Of a stretch of 39,343 nucleotides of DNA, positions 15,675-24,572 are shown one piece after another (position 1 is the stretch's first letter; the number at the start of each line of letters is the position of its first letter). Source of the DNA: Myxococcales bacterium (lineage in GTDB: Bacteria > Myxococcota_A > Polyangia > Haliangiales > Haliangiaceae); assembly GCA_028287115.1 (NCBI GenBank), contig JAQBQF010000089.1:1-39343 (forward strand), read 5' to 3'. Both the position numbers and the translations under genes were made by a program. The notes beneath the pieces were generated by a model, which searched no databases, was not told where the DNA came from, and saw only the letters and a program-made list of their open reading frames with translations.

Positions 15675-16154
15675 CTAGTCGTTGAACAGGTTGTCGATAT
15701 CGTCGTCGGTGATCTCCGAGAACACCGACGGCTGAGTTCCCGATGCGGCCTTCTTGGCGAGCAGATCGAGGACGTTTGTGAGCTCGACCGCCGCCTTGCG
15801 CACGCGCAAGCGAACGAGGCCGAGCGAGGATCGTTCGTCGAACAGGACGACAAGGATGACGCGCTGCCCGACGATCGAGATGTGAACGTTGGTCTTTTCA
15901 CCTTCGTGAAATTGACCTGCAAACTCCTTCTCGGCGAGGAGTTGCGCGATCGCGCCGGTGGCTGCGACGTTTCCGGCGGTCAGCGACGAGAGCGAGGTGA
16001 CATCGAGCTGCTCGACCTCACCCGCCTGCGCGACGGCTTGGCCGTTCTTGTCGATGACAAGCACCGCCCTTGCATTGGAGTCTCGATGAAGGATCTCGCA
16101 GATCGTTGTGATCTGGTTGAGCTCCTCCTCGTACATGACGAGCTGTTGTGCCAT
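15675..16154 (-). CDS. mglB: Roadblock/LC7 MglA-GAP protein MglB
   Basis: MglB is a Roadblock/LC7-domain homodimer that acts as the GTPase-activating protein of MglA and sits at the lagging pole. The 159-residue product has the same length as the M. xanthus protein and typical roadblock segments: ARAVLVIDKNGQAVAQAGEVEQLD, SLSSLTAGNVAATGAIAQLL, EKTNVHISIVGQRVILVVLFDERSSLGLVRLRV and a C-terminal acidic tail DDDIDNLFND. The gap to mglA is 6 nt. The gene follows recR by 110 nt that contain a plausible promoter, so it may be transcribed apart from the dnaX-recR genes. Confidence 0.95.
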   Translation of the reverse strand: MAQQLVMYEEELNQITTICEILHRDSNARAVLVIDKNGQAVAQAGEVEQLDVTSLSSLTAGNVAATGAIAQLLAEKEFAGQFHEGEKTNVHISIVGQRVILVVLFDERSSLGLVRLRVRKAAVELTNVLDLLAKKAASGTQPSVFSEITDDDIDNLFND

Positions 16155-16216
16155 CGCGCTTTCAGGCTCCCTGTGGAGGGTTAGCGCCTCGCAACGAGGG
16201 CTCCCGCCGTCGAGTC

Positions 16217-16245
16217 ACGGTACCAACCCCCTCGTATTCGTTCAA
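16217..16245 (-). promoter_or_regulatory. Candidate mglBA promoter
   Basis: On the minus strand TTGAAC (16240-16245) and TACCGT (16217-16222) are separated by 17 nt, in the 110-nt gap between the recR stop and the mglB start. An untranslated leader of about 55 nt would result. Confidence 0.4.
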
Positions 16246-16264
16246 CTCTTCGGAGCAACCAAGT

Positions 16265-16849
16265 TTATAGAACGGCTCGGCCGGCGATTGCGCGCGCGAT
16301 CGTCGCCTGGTCCGAGTATTCGAGCTCCCCACCCACGGGCAGACCCGTAGCAATCCGAGAAACTCGAACCCCGAGAGGCTTGATAACTCTTGCGATGTAC
16401 ATCGCCGTTGCCTCGCCATCGACATTCGGGCTCGTCGCGATGATGACCTCGCGGACGGTCGACGCCAGCCGGCGGACCAGCTCGGCGATCCGCAGATCGT
16501 CGGGCCCGATCCCTTCCAGCGGGGATAGGAGGCCATGCAACACGTGATAGCGCCCACGGAAATGGCCGCCGCGATCGATCGCGATCAGGTCCGAGGGCGA
16601 TGCGACGACACAGATGACCTCGGGATCCCTGCGGTCATCGCTGCAGAGGGTGCACGGATCCTGCTCGGTCATGTTCATGCAGACCGAACAAAGTCGAATC
16701 TTGTCCGTGACATCGACCAGTGCCTGCGCGAGGTCGAGCACTTGCTGGCGATTGCCGCGTACCAGGTGGAACGCGAGCCGCGTCGCCGTCTTTTCGCCGA
16801 TTCCGGGGAGCCTACCGAGCTCCTGGACGAGCCTCCGAATCGGGTCCAC
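16265..16849 (-). CDS. recR: Recombination mediator RecR
   Basis: RecR works with RecF/RecO to load RecA on gapped DNA. The 194-residue product has the helix-hairpin-helix LPGIGEKTATRLAFHL, a C4 zinc finger CSVCMNMTEQDPCTLC (residues 53-68), and the TOPRIM domain with VVASPSDLIAIDRGGHFRGRYHVLHGLLSPLEGIGP and EVIIATSPNVDGEATAMYIA. The GTG at 16849 was chosen because RecR proteins begin right before the HhH (here DPIRRLVQELGRLPG) and are about 200 residues long. A longer frame to 16972 would add 41 residues of alternating V/D/N sequence encoded by the repetitive spacer and was rejected. Confidence 0.95.
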   Translation of the reverse strand: MDPIRRLVQELGRLPGIGEKTATRLAFHLVRGNRQQVLDLAQALVDVTDKIRLCSVCMNMTEQDPCTLCSDDRRDPEVICVVASPSDLIAIDRGGHFRGRYHVLHGLLSPLEGIGPDDLRIAELVRRLASTVREVIIATSPNVDGEATAMYIARVIKPLGVRVSRIATGLPVGGELEYSDQATIARAIAGRAVL

Positions 16850-17097
16850 GCCTAAGACCTCGAAGCCGGAGGCGTTGACGTTGACATCGACGTGAGCTTG
16901 AACCTGAACGCCACCGTCGACGTTGAGGTCGACGGCCTGTGACGACTTTGCGAAGCGGAGGCCGACGTGCACTCGTCTGGTGCTGTCTCGACCGCGCGAC
17001 GACCCGTGTTGTCGATCAACCGGTGCTGAAGCTCGCGGTCGACGACAACGTCCGCGGGGTCAACGTTCGGGTACAAGTCAACGTCAACCGGATCCAT
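16850..17097. repeat. Low-complexity spacer rich in GTTGAC/GTCAAC/GTCGAC hexamers
   Basis: The 248 nt between recR and ybaB contain many GTTGAC, GTCAAC and GTCGAC hexamers. Runs such as GTTGACGTTGAC near 16874 and GTCAACGTCAAC near 17078 are inverted copies of each other, giving the spacer partial mirror symmetry. Both strands therefore translate as alternating Val with Asp or Asn (VDVNVN, VNVRVQVNVN). Short open frames on both strands (for example minus 17097-16852) have no start signal or family resemblance, so I do not call a gene. Confidence 0.5.
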
Positions 17098-17436
17098 CTA
17101 GAACATCCCAGGCATCCCCGGAAGCCCTCCGAGGCCACCCATCACGGACGACATCTTCTCCTTGCTGACTTCGCGGACCTTGGTCGCGGCGGCGTTGATC
17201 GCGGCGACGACTAGATCTTCGAGCATGCCGATGTCGTTGGGATCGACGACCGACTTGTCGATCTTCACGCGGACGACTTCGAACTGACCGTTGACGGTCG
17301 CCGTGACGAGGCCGCCACCGGCAGCGCCGTCACACGTCATCGCGGCGAGCTCTTCCTGGATCTTGTTGACGTCGCCTTGGAGCTTCTGCGCCTGCTTCAT
17401 CAGCGCGTTGAGGTCGGGCATTTTGCCGTTAGACAT
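17098..17436 (-). CDS. ybaB: YbaB/EbfC family nucleoid-associated protein
   Basis: A 112-residue member of the YbaB/EbfC DNA-binding family, small dimeric proteins that bind DNA and are nearly always encoded between dnaX and recR. Typical marks are LNALMKQAQKLQGDVNKIQEELA, VTATVNGQFEVVRVKIDKSVVDPNDIGMLEDLVVAAINAA and a Gly/Met/Pro-rich end (GLGGLPGMPGMF). The ATG at 17436 lies 8 nt inside the end of dnaX, which suggests translational coupling. A longer in-frame reading to 17895 lies entirely within dnaX and was discarded. Confidence 0.95.
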   Translation of the reverse strand: MSNGKMPDLNALMKQAQKLQGDVNKIQEELAAMTCDGAAGGGLVTATVNGQFEVVRVKIDKSVVDPNDIGMLEDLVVAAINAAATKVREVSKEKMSSVMGGLGGLPGMPGMF

Positions 17437-19348
17437 CGGTCTTGATCTCCTTGATCTGAGCTCCAAAGGTCTGGAGGACGTGCTTCGTGATCGGGTGCTC
17501 TCTCGCTTCCGACTCCCGCTTGTTGCGCTCGGAGGTCGACTTCTCGCGCGTCGACTCGACGATCGAGCGTGCCTGCGTGGTCGTCGACTCCGTCTTGTCG
17601 AGCATCCGAACCGAGACTTTGACGTCCTGATGCAGCTCGCGCAACATCGCGCGCATGTCGTCGATGTTCTGCCTTTCGGACGCGTTCTCTCCCGCCCACT
17701 TACTGTCGTCATCGGCGGCGAATCCGAGCTCGAGCTCGGTGGCGGTCCACCGCAGCACGCGCGCGAACTCGAAGTAGCCGCGGAGCGAGATCTTCCGTTG
17801 CTCCTCGAGATAATCGATGACCTGGGCCCAGGCGCGCAGTGCATCGGCGGGATTGGTCGGCACGGCCAGGATGCGCGGCTGCTTCTCGGAAGCACCGTCG
17901 TTCGGGCCGCTCCCGGAAGCGACCTTCTCGACCTTGGGAACAGGGCCGCTCGGCTGCATCGAGACCGGACCCGACCGATCGGACGATCTCTCGCCTTCGG
18001 AGCCGTCTAGATCAGGCATCGCCTGTGCTGCAGCGGCGCGTGCCGGCGCAGAGTCCGCCCGCGCAAGCTCGACGGGCGCCGCGGACATCGTCACGCCTTT
18101 GCCCGCTGGCTTGCTCGCGGGTGCCGGTGTCTGAGCTGCCGGTGCCCGGCCTCCACCGCCACCGGACGGCGCGGCCGCAGGACGTGATCCACCGCCGCGT
18201 GCGATGCGCATCTCGAGATCGCCGAGCCGTTCGATCAGATCGCCGAGCGGCACGAGCGGCTCGACGGTCGCGACATCGATCAGCGCACAATCGAGCACGA
18301 GGCGCGGCTGCAGCGTCTTGCCGAGATCATCGCAACACCGCAGCATGCGATCGAACATCTGCGCCACGCGCGAGCGCTCGATCTGGCCCGCTTCGGTCCG
18401 CAGCTCGGCACGCTCTTCGTCCGATGCATCGATCAGCTCGGTGCGATCGGGTGCGACCTGCAGCACGGCGAGATCACGCAAGTACCGGACGATCGCGCGC
18501 GCGAGCTGAACTTCGTCGACGCCTCGCTCGATCGCGGACTCGACGGCACCGAGCGCGGTCCCGGCATCTCCTTCGGCGAGCGCGCGGACGAGGCTGCGCG
18601 TCAGCGTGCGATCGGCGACGCCGAGCACTTCGGCGACGTGTGCCTCGGTGATCGTCGCGTTCCCGACGTACGAGATGATCTGGTCCGACAGCGACAGCGC
18701 ATCGCGCACGCTGCCGCCGGACTCGCGGACGATCAGGCTGACCGCGCCCGCCTCGATCGCGAGCTGCTCTTTCCCGAACAAATTTGTCAGGTGCGCCGCG
18801 AGGCGCGACGCCGGCACGAGCTTGAAGTCGTAGCGCTGGCAGCGCGAGAGGATCGTATTCGGCAGCTTGTGCGGCTCGGTCGTCGCGAGGACAAACGTGA
18901 TGTGCGGCGGCGGTTCTTCGAGAGTCTTCAGGAGTGCGTTGAACGCCTCCGTCGTCAGCATGTGAACTTCGTCGATGACGTAGACTTTTTTGCGCAGGAC
19001 CGCCGGCTGATAGCGAACGGCTTCGGTCAACTCGCGCATCGCGTCGATGCCGCGGTTACTCGCACCGTCCATCTCGATGTAATCGGTCGCGCTGCCGTTC
19101 GAGATGCTGACGCACGCCGAGCACTCGCCGCACGGCTGCGCCGACGGGCCTGTTTCGCAGTTGAGGGCTTTGCCGACGATTCGAGCGAGCGTGGTCTTGC
19201 CGCAGCCGCGAGGGCCGCAGAACAAGAATGCATGATGGACGCGCCCCGACGCGAACGCGTTCCCGAGGGTGCGGGTCACGTGCTCTTGACCGACGACTTC
19301 CGAGAATGTCGTCGGCCGATATTTGCGTGCGAGGACGAGATAAGACAT
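17429..19348 (-). CDS. dnaX: DNA polymerase III subunit gamma/tau
   Basis: The clamp-loader ATPase of the replicative polymerase. The 639-residue product starts MSYLVLARKYRPTTFSEVVGQ, with Walker A GPRGCGKTT (about residues 45-53), a zinc finger (CETGPSAQPCGECSAC), Walker B VYVIDEVHML, TLEEPPPH, sensor I LATTEPHKLP and SRCQRYDF with the arginine finger. Domain III follows to about 370, then a Pro/Ala/Ser-rich linker and a C-terminal domain IV/V-like region (RILAVPTNPADALRAWAQVIDYLEEQRK). A single A6 run at 18986-18991 lies in the ATPase domain and is not a sensible site for gamma-producing frameshift. It is in the conserved tadA-SRP RNA-dnaX-ybaB-recR order. Confidence 0.96.
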   Translation of the reverse strand: MSYLVLARKYRPTTFSEVVGQEHVTRTLGNAFASGRVHHAFLFCGPRGCGKTTLARIVGKALNCETGPSAQPCGECSACVSISNGSATDYIEMDGASNRGIDAMRELTEAVRYQPAVLRKKVYVIDEVHMLTTEAFNALLKTLEEPPPHITFVLATTEPHKLPNTILSRCQRYDFKLVPASRLAAHLTNLFGKEQLAIEAGAVSLIVRESGGSVRDALSLSDQIISYVGNATITEAHVAEVLGVADRTLTRSLVRALAEGDAGTALGAVESAIERGVDEVQLARAIVRYLRDLAVLQVAPDRTELIDASDEERAELRTEAGQIERSRVAQMFDRMLRCCDDLGKTLQPRLVLDCALIDVATVEPLVPLGDLIERLGDLEMRIARGGGSRPAAAPSGGGGGRAPAAQTPAPASKPAGKGVTMSAAPVELARADSAPARAAAAQAMPDLDGSEGERSSDRSGPVSMQPSGPVPKVEKVASGSGPNDGASEKQPRILAVPTNPADALRAWAQVIDYLEEQRKISLRGYFEFARVLRWTATELELGFAADDDSKWAGENASERQNIDDMRAMLRELHQDVKVSVRMLDKTESTTTQARSIVESTREKSTSERNKRESEAREHPITKHVLQTFGAQIKEIKTDV

Positions 19349-19361
19349 GCCGCTCGCCGCG

Positions 19362-19389
19362 ACTATACCCGGTGACTCTGTCCCTACAA
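19362..19389 (-). promoter_or_regulatory. Candidate dnaX promoter
   Basis: Minus strand TTGTAG (19384-19389), 16-nt spacer, TATAGT (19362-19367), 13 nt before the dnaX ATG. The -35 box overlaps the end of the upstream lipoprotein gene. The expected transcript would have almost no leader. Confidence 0.45.
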
Positions 19390-20400
19390 CGACAAGGTCT
19401 CGCAGATCTGCTTCGCCTGGACGATCACGTTATCGCGCAGATCTCCCAGCGCGTTTCCAGCGGCGTCCTTGTACAGCGTGCCGTAACACACGAGGTGCTT
19501 GCCGCCGTAGTTGATCAGGTACCGGAACGCAGGCCGACCGTTGCCGTCGACGCCTTCGAGGTACCACGCCGAGCCACGCTGGCGGTTGAGCTTGACCTGC
19601 AGGAGCTGCGAGTCACCCAGGAACTTGATGTACGCGTCGCGATCCGCCGGCGCGCGCGCATCGTCGTAGCCGTAGTGAAACGTGAACGTGCGCAGCTCGC
19701 CGGTCGCGCGAACCTTGACGCTCAGCGAGATCGTCCCCGCTTCGTCGAGATCGCGGTCCCAGTTCGGTAGCAGGTCGAGCTTGATCGCCGCGAGCTCGGC
19801 CGGCGGCTTGACCGGTCCGTGATGCGCAGGCGTCGGCTCGCTGGGGATCTGCTTCGGGTCGACCTTCGTTGCACTCCCGGCTGCCTTCGGATCGGGCTCG
19901 GTCGCCTTGGCATCGCTGCCCTTCGCGTCGGGCGCTTTCATCGCCGCGTTGCTGCCCTTCGCCCCGTTGCTGCCGTTCGTCCCGTTGCTGCCGTTCGTCC
20001 CGTTGCTGCCGTTCCCCGCGTTGCTGCCGTTCGTCCCGTTGCTGCCGTTCGCCGCGTTGCTGCCGTTCGTAGCGTCGCTGCCCTTCGCCATGTCGCTGCT
20101 CTTCGCCGCGTCGCTCCCGTTCGCGGTCATAGCAGCCGAGCCCTTTGCGTCGATCGCGGCAGTGCCTGTCTTGGCGGCGCTGCCCGACTTCGGAGCCGCG
20201 GGGTCGCTCCCCGACTTCGGATCCGGCTTGGCGTCGGTCGCCGATCCTTCTCTTGCGAGATCGGCGCTGAGGCTCGCGCTGAACCCACCCGCAGATCCGC
20301 GCTTCGTCGCGGACGAACCGCTCGCGCTACCGGTCGCCGGCTTCGTCGAGCCCTCGTTCGAGCAGGCGAACGCCGCTAGGAATACGAACGAGAACCTCAC
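19384..20400 (-). CDS. Ser/Gly/Asn-rich lipoprotein with GSN repeats, between SRP RNA and dnaX
   Basis: A 338-residue probable lipoprotein: GTG start, then RFSFVFLAAFAC with a lipobox-like FAAFAC-type cleavage site at Cys13. Residues 14-190 are low complexity, rich in Gly, Ser, Lys, Asp and Ala, with a block of NGSNGTNGSNA-type tripeptide repeats encoded by near-perfect DNA repeats (about 19945-20090). The C-terminal 140 residues look folded: LDLLPNWDRDLDEAGTISLSV, FTFHYGYDDARAPADRDAYIKFLG, WYLEGVDGNGRPAFRYLINYGGKHLVCYG. I do not recognise the family. It interrupts the otherwise conserved SRP RNA-dnaX junction; a terminator precedes it. The function of the repeat arm may be to span the periplasm or peptidoglycan. 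Confidence 0.8.
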   Translation of the reverse strand: MRFSFVFLAAFACSNEGSTKPATGSASGSSATKRGSAGGFSASLSADLAREGSATDAKPDPKSGSDPAAPKSGSAAKTGTAAIDAKGSAAMTANGSDAAKSSDMAKGSDATNGSNAANGSNGTNGSNAGNGSNGTNGSNGTNGSNGAKGSNAAMKAPDAKGSDAKATEPDPKAAGSATKVDPKQIPSEPTPAHHGPVKPPAELAAIKLDLLPNWDRDLDEAGTISLSVKVRATGELRTFTFHYGYDDARAPADRDAYIKFLGDSQLLQVKLNRQRGSAWYLEGVDGNGRPAFRYLINYGGKHLVCYGTLYKDAAGNALGDLRDNVIVQAKQICETLSL

Positions 20401-20425
20401 CCCTACGAGAGTTACCCGAAAAAGG

Positions 20426-20459
20426 GACGAGCGACGACTCGTTAGAATCGTCGCTCGTC
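20426..20459 (-). terminator. Rho-independent terminator after the SRP RNA
   Basis: A perfect 12-bp inverted repeat (20426-20437 with 20448-20459; GACGAGCGACGA) with a 10-nt loop is followed on the minus strand by CCCTTTTTC. It ends the SRP RNA transcript 5 nt past the RNA's 3' end. Confidence 0.85.
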
Positions 20460-20464
20460 GAAAA

Positions 20465-20549
20465 GGTGGCCCCAGGCACCCGCTATATCCGCTACCGTTG
20501 CTTCCTTCCGGACCTGGCGGGGTTCACAGCTGTCGCGTCACCCGGGACC
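20465..20549 (-). ncRNA. ffs: Small SRP RNA (4.5S-like)
   Basis: On the minus strand the invariant apical domain of bacterial SRP RNA is present (CCAGGTCCGGAAGGAAGCA followed by GCGGT-type stem), flanked by arms that pair (5' GGTCCCGGG, 3' GGGGCCACC). The length of about 85 nt is that of the short SRP RNA lacking an Alu domain. It binds Ffh for co-translational membrane targeting. It lies 29 nt after tRNA-Ser(GGA) and just before a strong terminator. The exact 5' end is uncertain by a few nt. Confidence 0.95.
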
Positions 20550-20578
20550 ATAACGTCACGCAAGTAGCATAGAGAATC

Positions 20579-20666
20579 TGGCGGAGGGAGAGGGATTCGA
20601 ACCCTCGGTACCTTTCAGTACATACGATTTCCAATCGTACACCTTCGGCCGCTCGGTCACCCCTCC
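20579..20666 (-). tRNA. tRNA-Ser(GGA), CCA encoded
   Basis: Class II tRNA with acceptor GGAGGGG/TCCCTCC, anticodon stem TACGA/TCGTA and loop TTGGAAA, giving anticodon GGA (codons UCC/UCU). A long variable arm, discriminator G and an encoded 3' CCA are visible. Last of four serine tRNAs in this cluster. Confidence 0.96.
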
Positions 20667-20929
20667 GTCTCTCGGTCGAAGATCAGCGACCCGCGACCAA
20701 AATCATAAAACTGCCGGCCCAAGGGCACGACCGGCGACCGTCTCTCGGTCGTTGACCCGCGGCCCACGACCAAAACCATTACTGCCGGATCCCGAAGGGC
20801 ACGACCGGCGACCGTCTCTCGGTCGAAGATCAGCGACCCGCGACCAAAATCATAAAACTGCCGGCCCAAGGGCACGACCGGCGACCGTCTCTCGGTCGAA
20901 GATCAGCGACCCGCGACCAAAATCATAAC
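20665..20929. repeat. 73-bp tandem repeat, 3.6 copies, inside the tRNA cluster
   Basis: Units start at 20665, 20738, 20812 and 20885 (73, 74, 73 bp and a partial 45 bp). Each starts CCGTCTCTCGGTC and ends ACGACCGGCGA. Units 1 and 3 are identical as far as I can read; unit 2 differs at about a dozen positions, including GTTGACCCGCGGCCCACG. On the minus strand each unit could fold through GCCGG/CCGGC. The repeat fills the gap of about 320 nt between two serine tRNAs; a 72-codon frame across it is not convincing as a gene. Confidence 0.9.
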
Positions 20930-20987
20930 TGACCTTCGCGACGCGCGAATTGTGGACCCGCGTGGTCTCAGGACTCGTCGAAAATTG

Positions 20988-21070
20988 CGGAGGGGGAGGG
21001 ATTTGAACCCCCGGTACTTGCGTACATCTGATTTCGAATCAGACACCATCGGCCACTCGGACACCCCTCC
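20988..21070 (-). tRNA. tRNA-Ser(CGA)
   Basis: Class II tRNA: acceptor GGAGGGG/CCCCTCC, anticodon stem TCTGA/TCAGA, loop TTCGAAA, anticodon CGA (codon UCG), variable arm around TACGCAAGTA, discriminator G. CCA is not encoded. It lies 33 nt after tadA. Confidence 0.96.
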
Positions 21071-21103
21071 AGAAACTAAAACGAATTTGTGCTGCCGATA
21101 CGG

Positions 21104-21571
21104 TTACGGCTGATACGTCGGTCCTCGGCGAAGCTCGGCGAAGAACTCCGAGAGCACCGACGCACATTCTTCTGCGCGAACACCGTCTCGTACCTCGACT
21201 CGATGATTGAGCCTTGGATCAGAGACGATCGCGAACAAGCTCTTGACGGCGCCTGCCTTGGGATTCGGACACCCATAGACGAGACGTTTGACGCGTGCGT
21301 TGACGATCGCGCCCGCGCACATCGGACAAGGCTCTTGGGTGACGAACAGCGTGCCCTCGACTCGCCACATGCCGAGTGTCTTCGAAGCATCGCGCAACGC
21401 GACGATCTCGGCATGCGCGGTCGGATCTCGATCGAGCTCGCGACGGTTGCGACCTCGGCCGATGAGCCTTCCATCTGCAGTAGTGATGATCGCGCCGACG
21501 GGAACGTCTCCCTCTGCGGCAGCCGCATGCGCTTCTTCAAGCGCGATGCTCATCCAGTGTTCGTCATCCAT
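21104..21571 (-). CDS. tadA: tRNA(Arg-ACG) adenosine-34 deaminase
   Basis: TadA deaminates A34 to inosine in tRNA-Arg(ACG), letting it read CGU, CGC and CGA. The 155-residue protein has the zinc-dependent deaminase motifs HAEIVALRDA (His zinc ligand, catalytic Glu) and PCPMCAGAIVNARVKRLVYGC (two Cys ligands), preceded by EAHAAAAEGDVPVGAII. Its substrate gene, tRNA-Arg(ACG), lies 16 nt upstream on the same strand, so enzyme and substrate are very likely on one transcript. ATG 21571 gives MDDEHWMSIALEEA; the inner ATG at 21553 is an alternative. The tRNA is followed so closely that processing at its 3' end would create the tadA mRNA 5' end. Confidence 0.96.
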   Translation of the reverse strand: MDDEHWMSIALEEAHAAAAEGDVPVGAIITTADGRLIGRGRNRRELDRDPTAHAEIVALRDASKTLGMWRVEGTLFVTQEPCPMCAGAIVNARVKRLVYGCPNPKAGAVKSLFAIVSDPRLNHRVEVRDGVRAEECASVLSEFFAELRRGPTYQP

Positions 21572-21587
21572 ACCTTAAGTTTATTCG

Positions 21588-21660
<73 letters not shown>

Positions 21661-21678
21661 AATGTCGAGATCTCCTTG

Positions 21679-21768
<90 letters not shown>

Positions 21769-21845
21769 AGGCGGCCCGGCCTGCCAAACATTGATGTGGT
21801 CCAATCACGAACCACTTGCGTGACACTATTCAATTATCAAGACTT

Positions 21846-21929
<84 letters not shown>

Positions 21930-21953
21930 AGGAGGTCCCAGAGCAGCCGGGGC

Positions 21954-21981
21954 AGTATAGGGATCGGCAATCGCTTGTAAA
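21954..21981 (-). promoter_or_regulatory. Promoter of the tRNA/tadA cluster
   Basis: Minus strand TTTACA (21976-21981), 16-nt spacer, TATACT (21954-21959), about 24 nt before the first tRNA. Both boxes are close to the sigma70 consensus, as expected for stable RNA. It lies in the 82-nt gap after serS. Confidence 0.65.
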
Positions 21982-22011
21982 GCGGGATCCTCGGATTTTG
22001 GCTGCTCCCGC

Positions 22012-23358
<1,347 letters not shown>

Positions 23359-23393
23359 TTAACTATGGTGGCAAGCGCAGCGTCGAATACGAC

Positions 23394-23984
23394 GTGGATG
23401 CAGCTCCCGCACTCCTGGATCTCGCGGTGCCTGTGAACCCAGGCACCACAGATCCCGATCTCGAGCTGGTCGAGAAGTTTCGGGCGGGTGATCGAGGCGC
23501 GTTCGACCTGCTCGTGCGGCGTCATCAAAAGGGCGTGTGGCGCATGGTCCGCCGGTACGTCAAGACGGACGCGGACTCGGCCGATGTCACGCAGCAAGCG
23601 TTCGTCCGGGCCTTTCGCGCGCTCGCCTCGTTTCGTGGATCGGCGAGTGTTCGCAGCTGGCTGTACAGGATCGCGATCAACTGCGCGCTGTCGTGGTTGC
23701 GGGATCACAAGCGCGAGCAGCCCTCCGAGATCGCCGAGGATGCGCTCGTCGAGACCGCGTCCGCGCACGGCCGGATCGAAGAAGGCCAGGACGGCGAGCG
23801 GTTGCGCGCCGCGATCCTGCAACTGCCGCCGAAGCAGAAGATGGTGCTCGAGCTGAGGGTGTTCGAGGACCTGTCGTTCAAGGAGGTCGCCGAGCTCGCC
23901 GACTGCAGCGAGAACACGGCAAAGGTCAACTTCCACTACGCGGTGAAGAAGCTCCGTGACATCCTCGGCGGTGAGCATGTCTAG
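23394..23984 (+). CDS. ECF (extracytoplasmic function) RNA polymerase sigma factor
   Basis: A 196-residue ECF sigma factor of the RpoE-like type. Region 2 is visible at LVEKFRAGDRGAFDLLVRRHQKGVWRMVRRYVKTDADSADVTQQAFVRAFRAL and SVRSWLYRIAINCALSWLRD, and region 4 at LQLPPKQKMVLELRVFEDLSFKEVAELADCSENTAKVNFHYAVKKL. I took the GTG at 23394; the GTG at 23433 (VNPGTTDPD) is a possible shorter start. It overlaps the next gene, a membrane anti-sigma candidate, by 8 nt. Its own target motif was not identified; it is divergent from serS with a 101-nt gap. Confidence 0.93.
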   Translation: MDAAPALLDLAVPVNPGTTDPDLELVEKFRAGDRGAFDLLVRRHQKGVWRMVRRYVKTDADSADVTQQAFVRAFRALASFRGSASVRSWLYRIAINCALSWLRDHKREQPSEIAEDALVETASAHGRIEEGQDGERLRAAILQLPPKQKMVLELRVFEDLSFKEVAELADCSENTAKVNFHYAVKKLRDILGGEHV

Positions 23985-24567
23985 GGACGACGAAACGCTG
24001 CTCGCGGCGTACCTCGATGGTGTCGGCGAGCTCGATCCGAGCGAGCGCCAGCGCGTCGAAGCGATGCTCGCAGAGAGTCCCGAGCTGCGCGGCGAGGCCG
24101 ATTCGATGCGTGCGGTGATCGGCAGGCTCCGCGAGCTTCCGCACGAGGGGACCGAGCCCAACTGGACGGCGATGGCACACGCGATCCGGTGCGCGACGCC
24201 CGAGATGCCGCGACCGTGGTGGCGCCGGTGGCAGTGGATCATGCCGATCAGCGCGCTCGCGACGACGGCGGCCATCGCGCTGCTGTTGCTGTCTCACCCC
24301 AGCGAGCCAACGCACGAGGCCAGACACGTCGCGCCCGTTCGCGAGGCGCCCGCCACGGTGAATGCGCTGTGGCTCGATGGCGAGGCACTCGATCTCGACG
24401 ATGTCGAACCGGCGGCGGTCGAGGCGCTCGATCACGATGCGCTGGCGACCGAGACCGATGACGTGACCGGAGGCATCTTGCCCGCAACCGATCTCAACTG
24501 GATCGACAACCTCGACGACAGCGCGATCGAGCGCGCCGAGCACTGGCTCGATCGGAAGAAGAGCTAA
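23977..24567 (+). CDS. Membrane anti-sigma factor candidate
   Basis: A 196-residue single-pass membrane protein: cytosolic helical domain (DDETLLAAYLDGVGELDPSERQRVEAMLAESPELRGEADSM) typical of anti-sigma domains, one transmembrane helix (IMPISALATTAAIALLLLS, about residues 88-106) and an acidic periplasmic part. The zinc HxxxCxxC motif of ZAS-type anti-sigmas is absent, so this is the non-zinc variety or a co-regulator. Its ATG at 23977 lies 8 nt inside the sigma gene with GGCGGTGAG before it. Role inferred from position and topology. Confidence 0.85.
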   Translation: MSRDDETLLAAYLDGVGELDPSERQRVEAMLAESPELRGEADSMRAVIGRLRELPHEGTEPNWTAMAHAIRCATPEMPRPWWRRWQWIMPISALATTAAIALLLLSHPSEPTHEARHVAPVREAPATVNALWLDGEALDLDDVEPAAVEALDHDALATETDDVTGGILPATDLNWIDNLDDSAIERAEHWLDRKKS

Positions 24568-24572
24568 CCGTC

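Noticed and set aside
16852..17097. 81-codon minus-strand frame starting MDPVDVDLYPN and the N-terminal extension of recR
   Set aside because: Alternating V/D/N is produced by the GTCGAC-type hexamers on either strand; no family resemblance, and RecR has normal length without it.
18980..18995. A6 run in dnaX as a programmed frameshift site for gamma
   Set aside because: It lies near residue 120 in the ATPase domain just before Walker B and is not an A-AAA-AAG heptamer in frame; a shift there would give a useless fragment.
19907..20572. 221-codon plus-strand frame with LLPFVPLLPF repeats
   Set aside because: It is the antisense of the GSN repeats and runs over the SRP RNA gene.
20657..20875. 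72-codon minus-strand frame over the 73-bp repeats (PLGRQFYDFGRGSLIFDRET twice)
   Set aside because: Unit lengths of 73 and 74 bp shift the frame each time, and the frame runs into a tRNA; the peptide repeat is a by-product.
20665..20929. CRISPR array
   Set aside because: Units are contiguous 73-bp repeats without unique spacers, and there are no cas genes.
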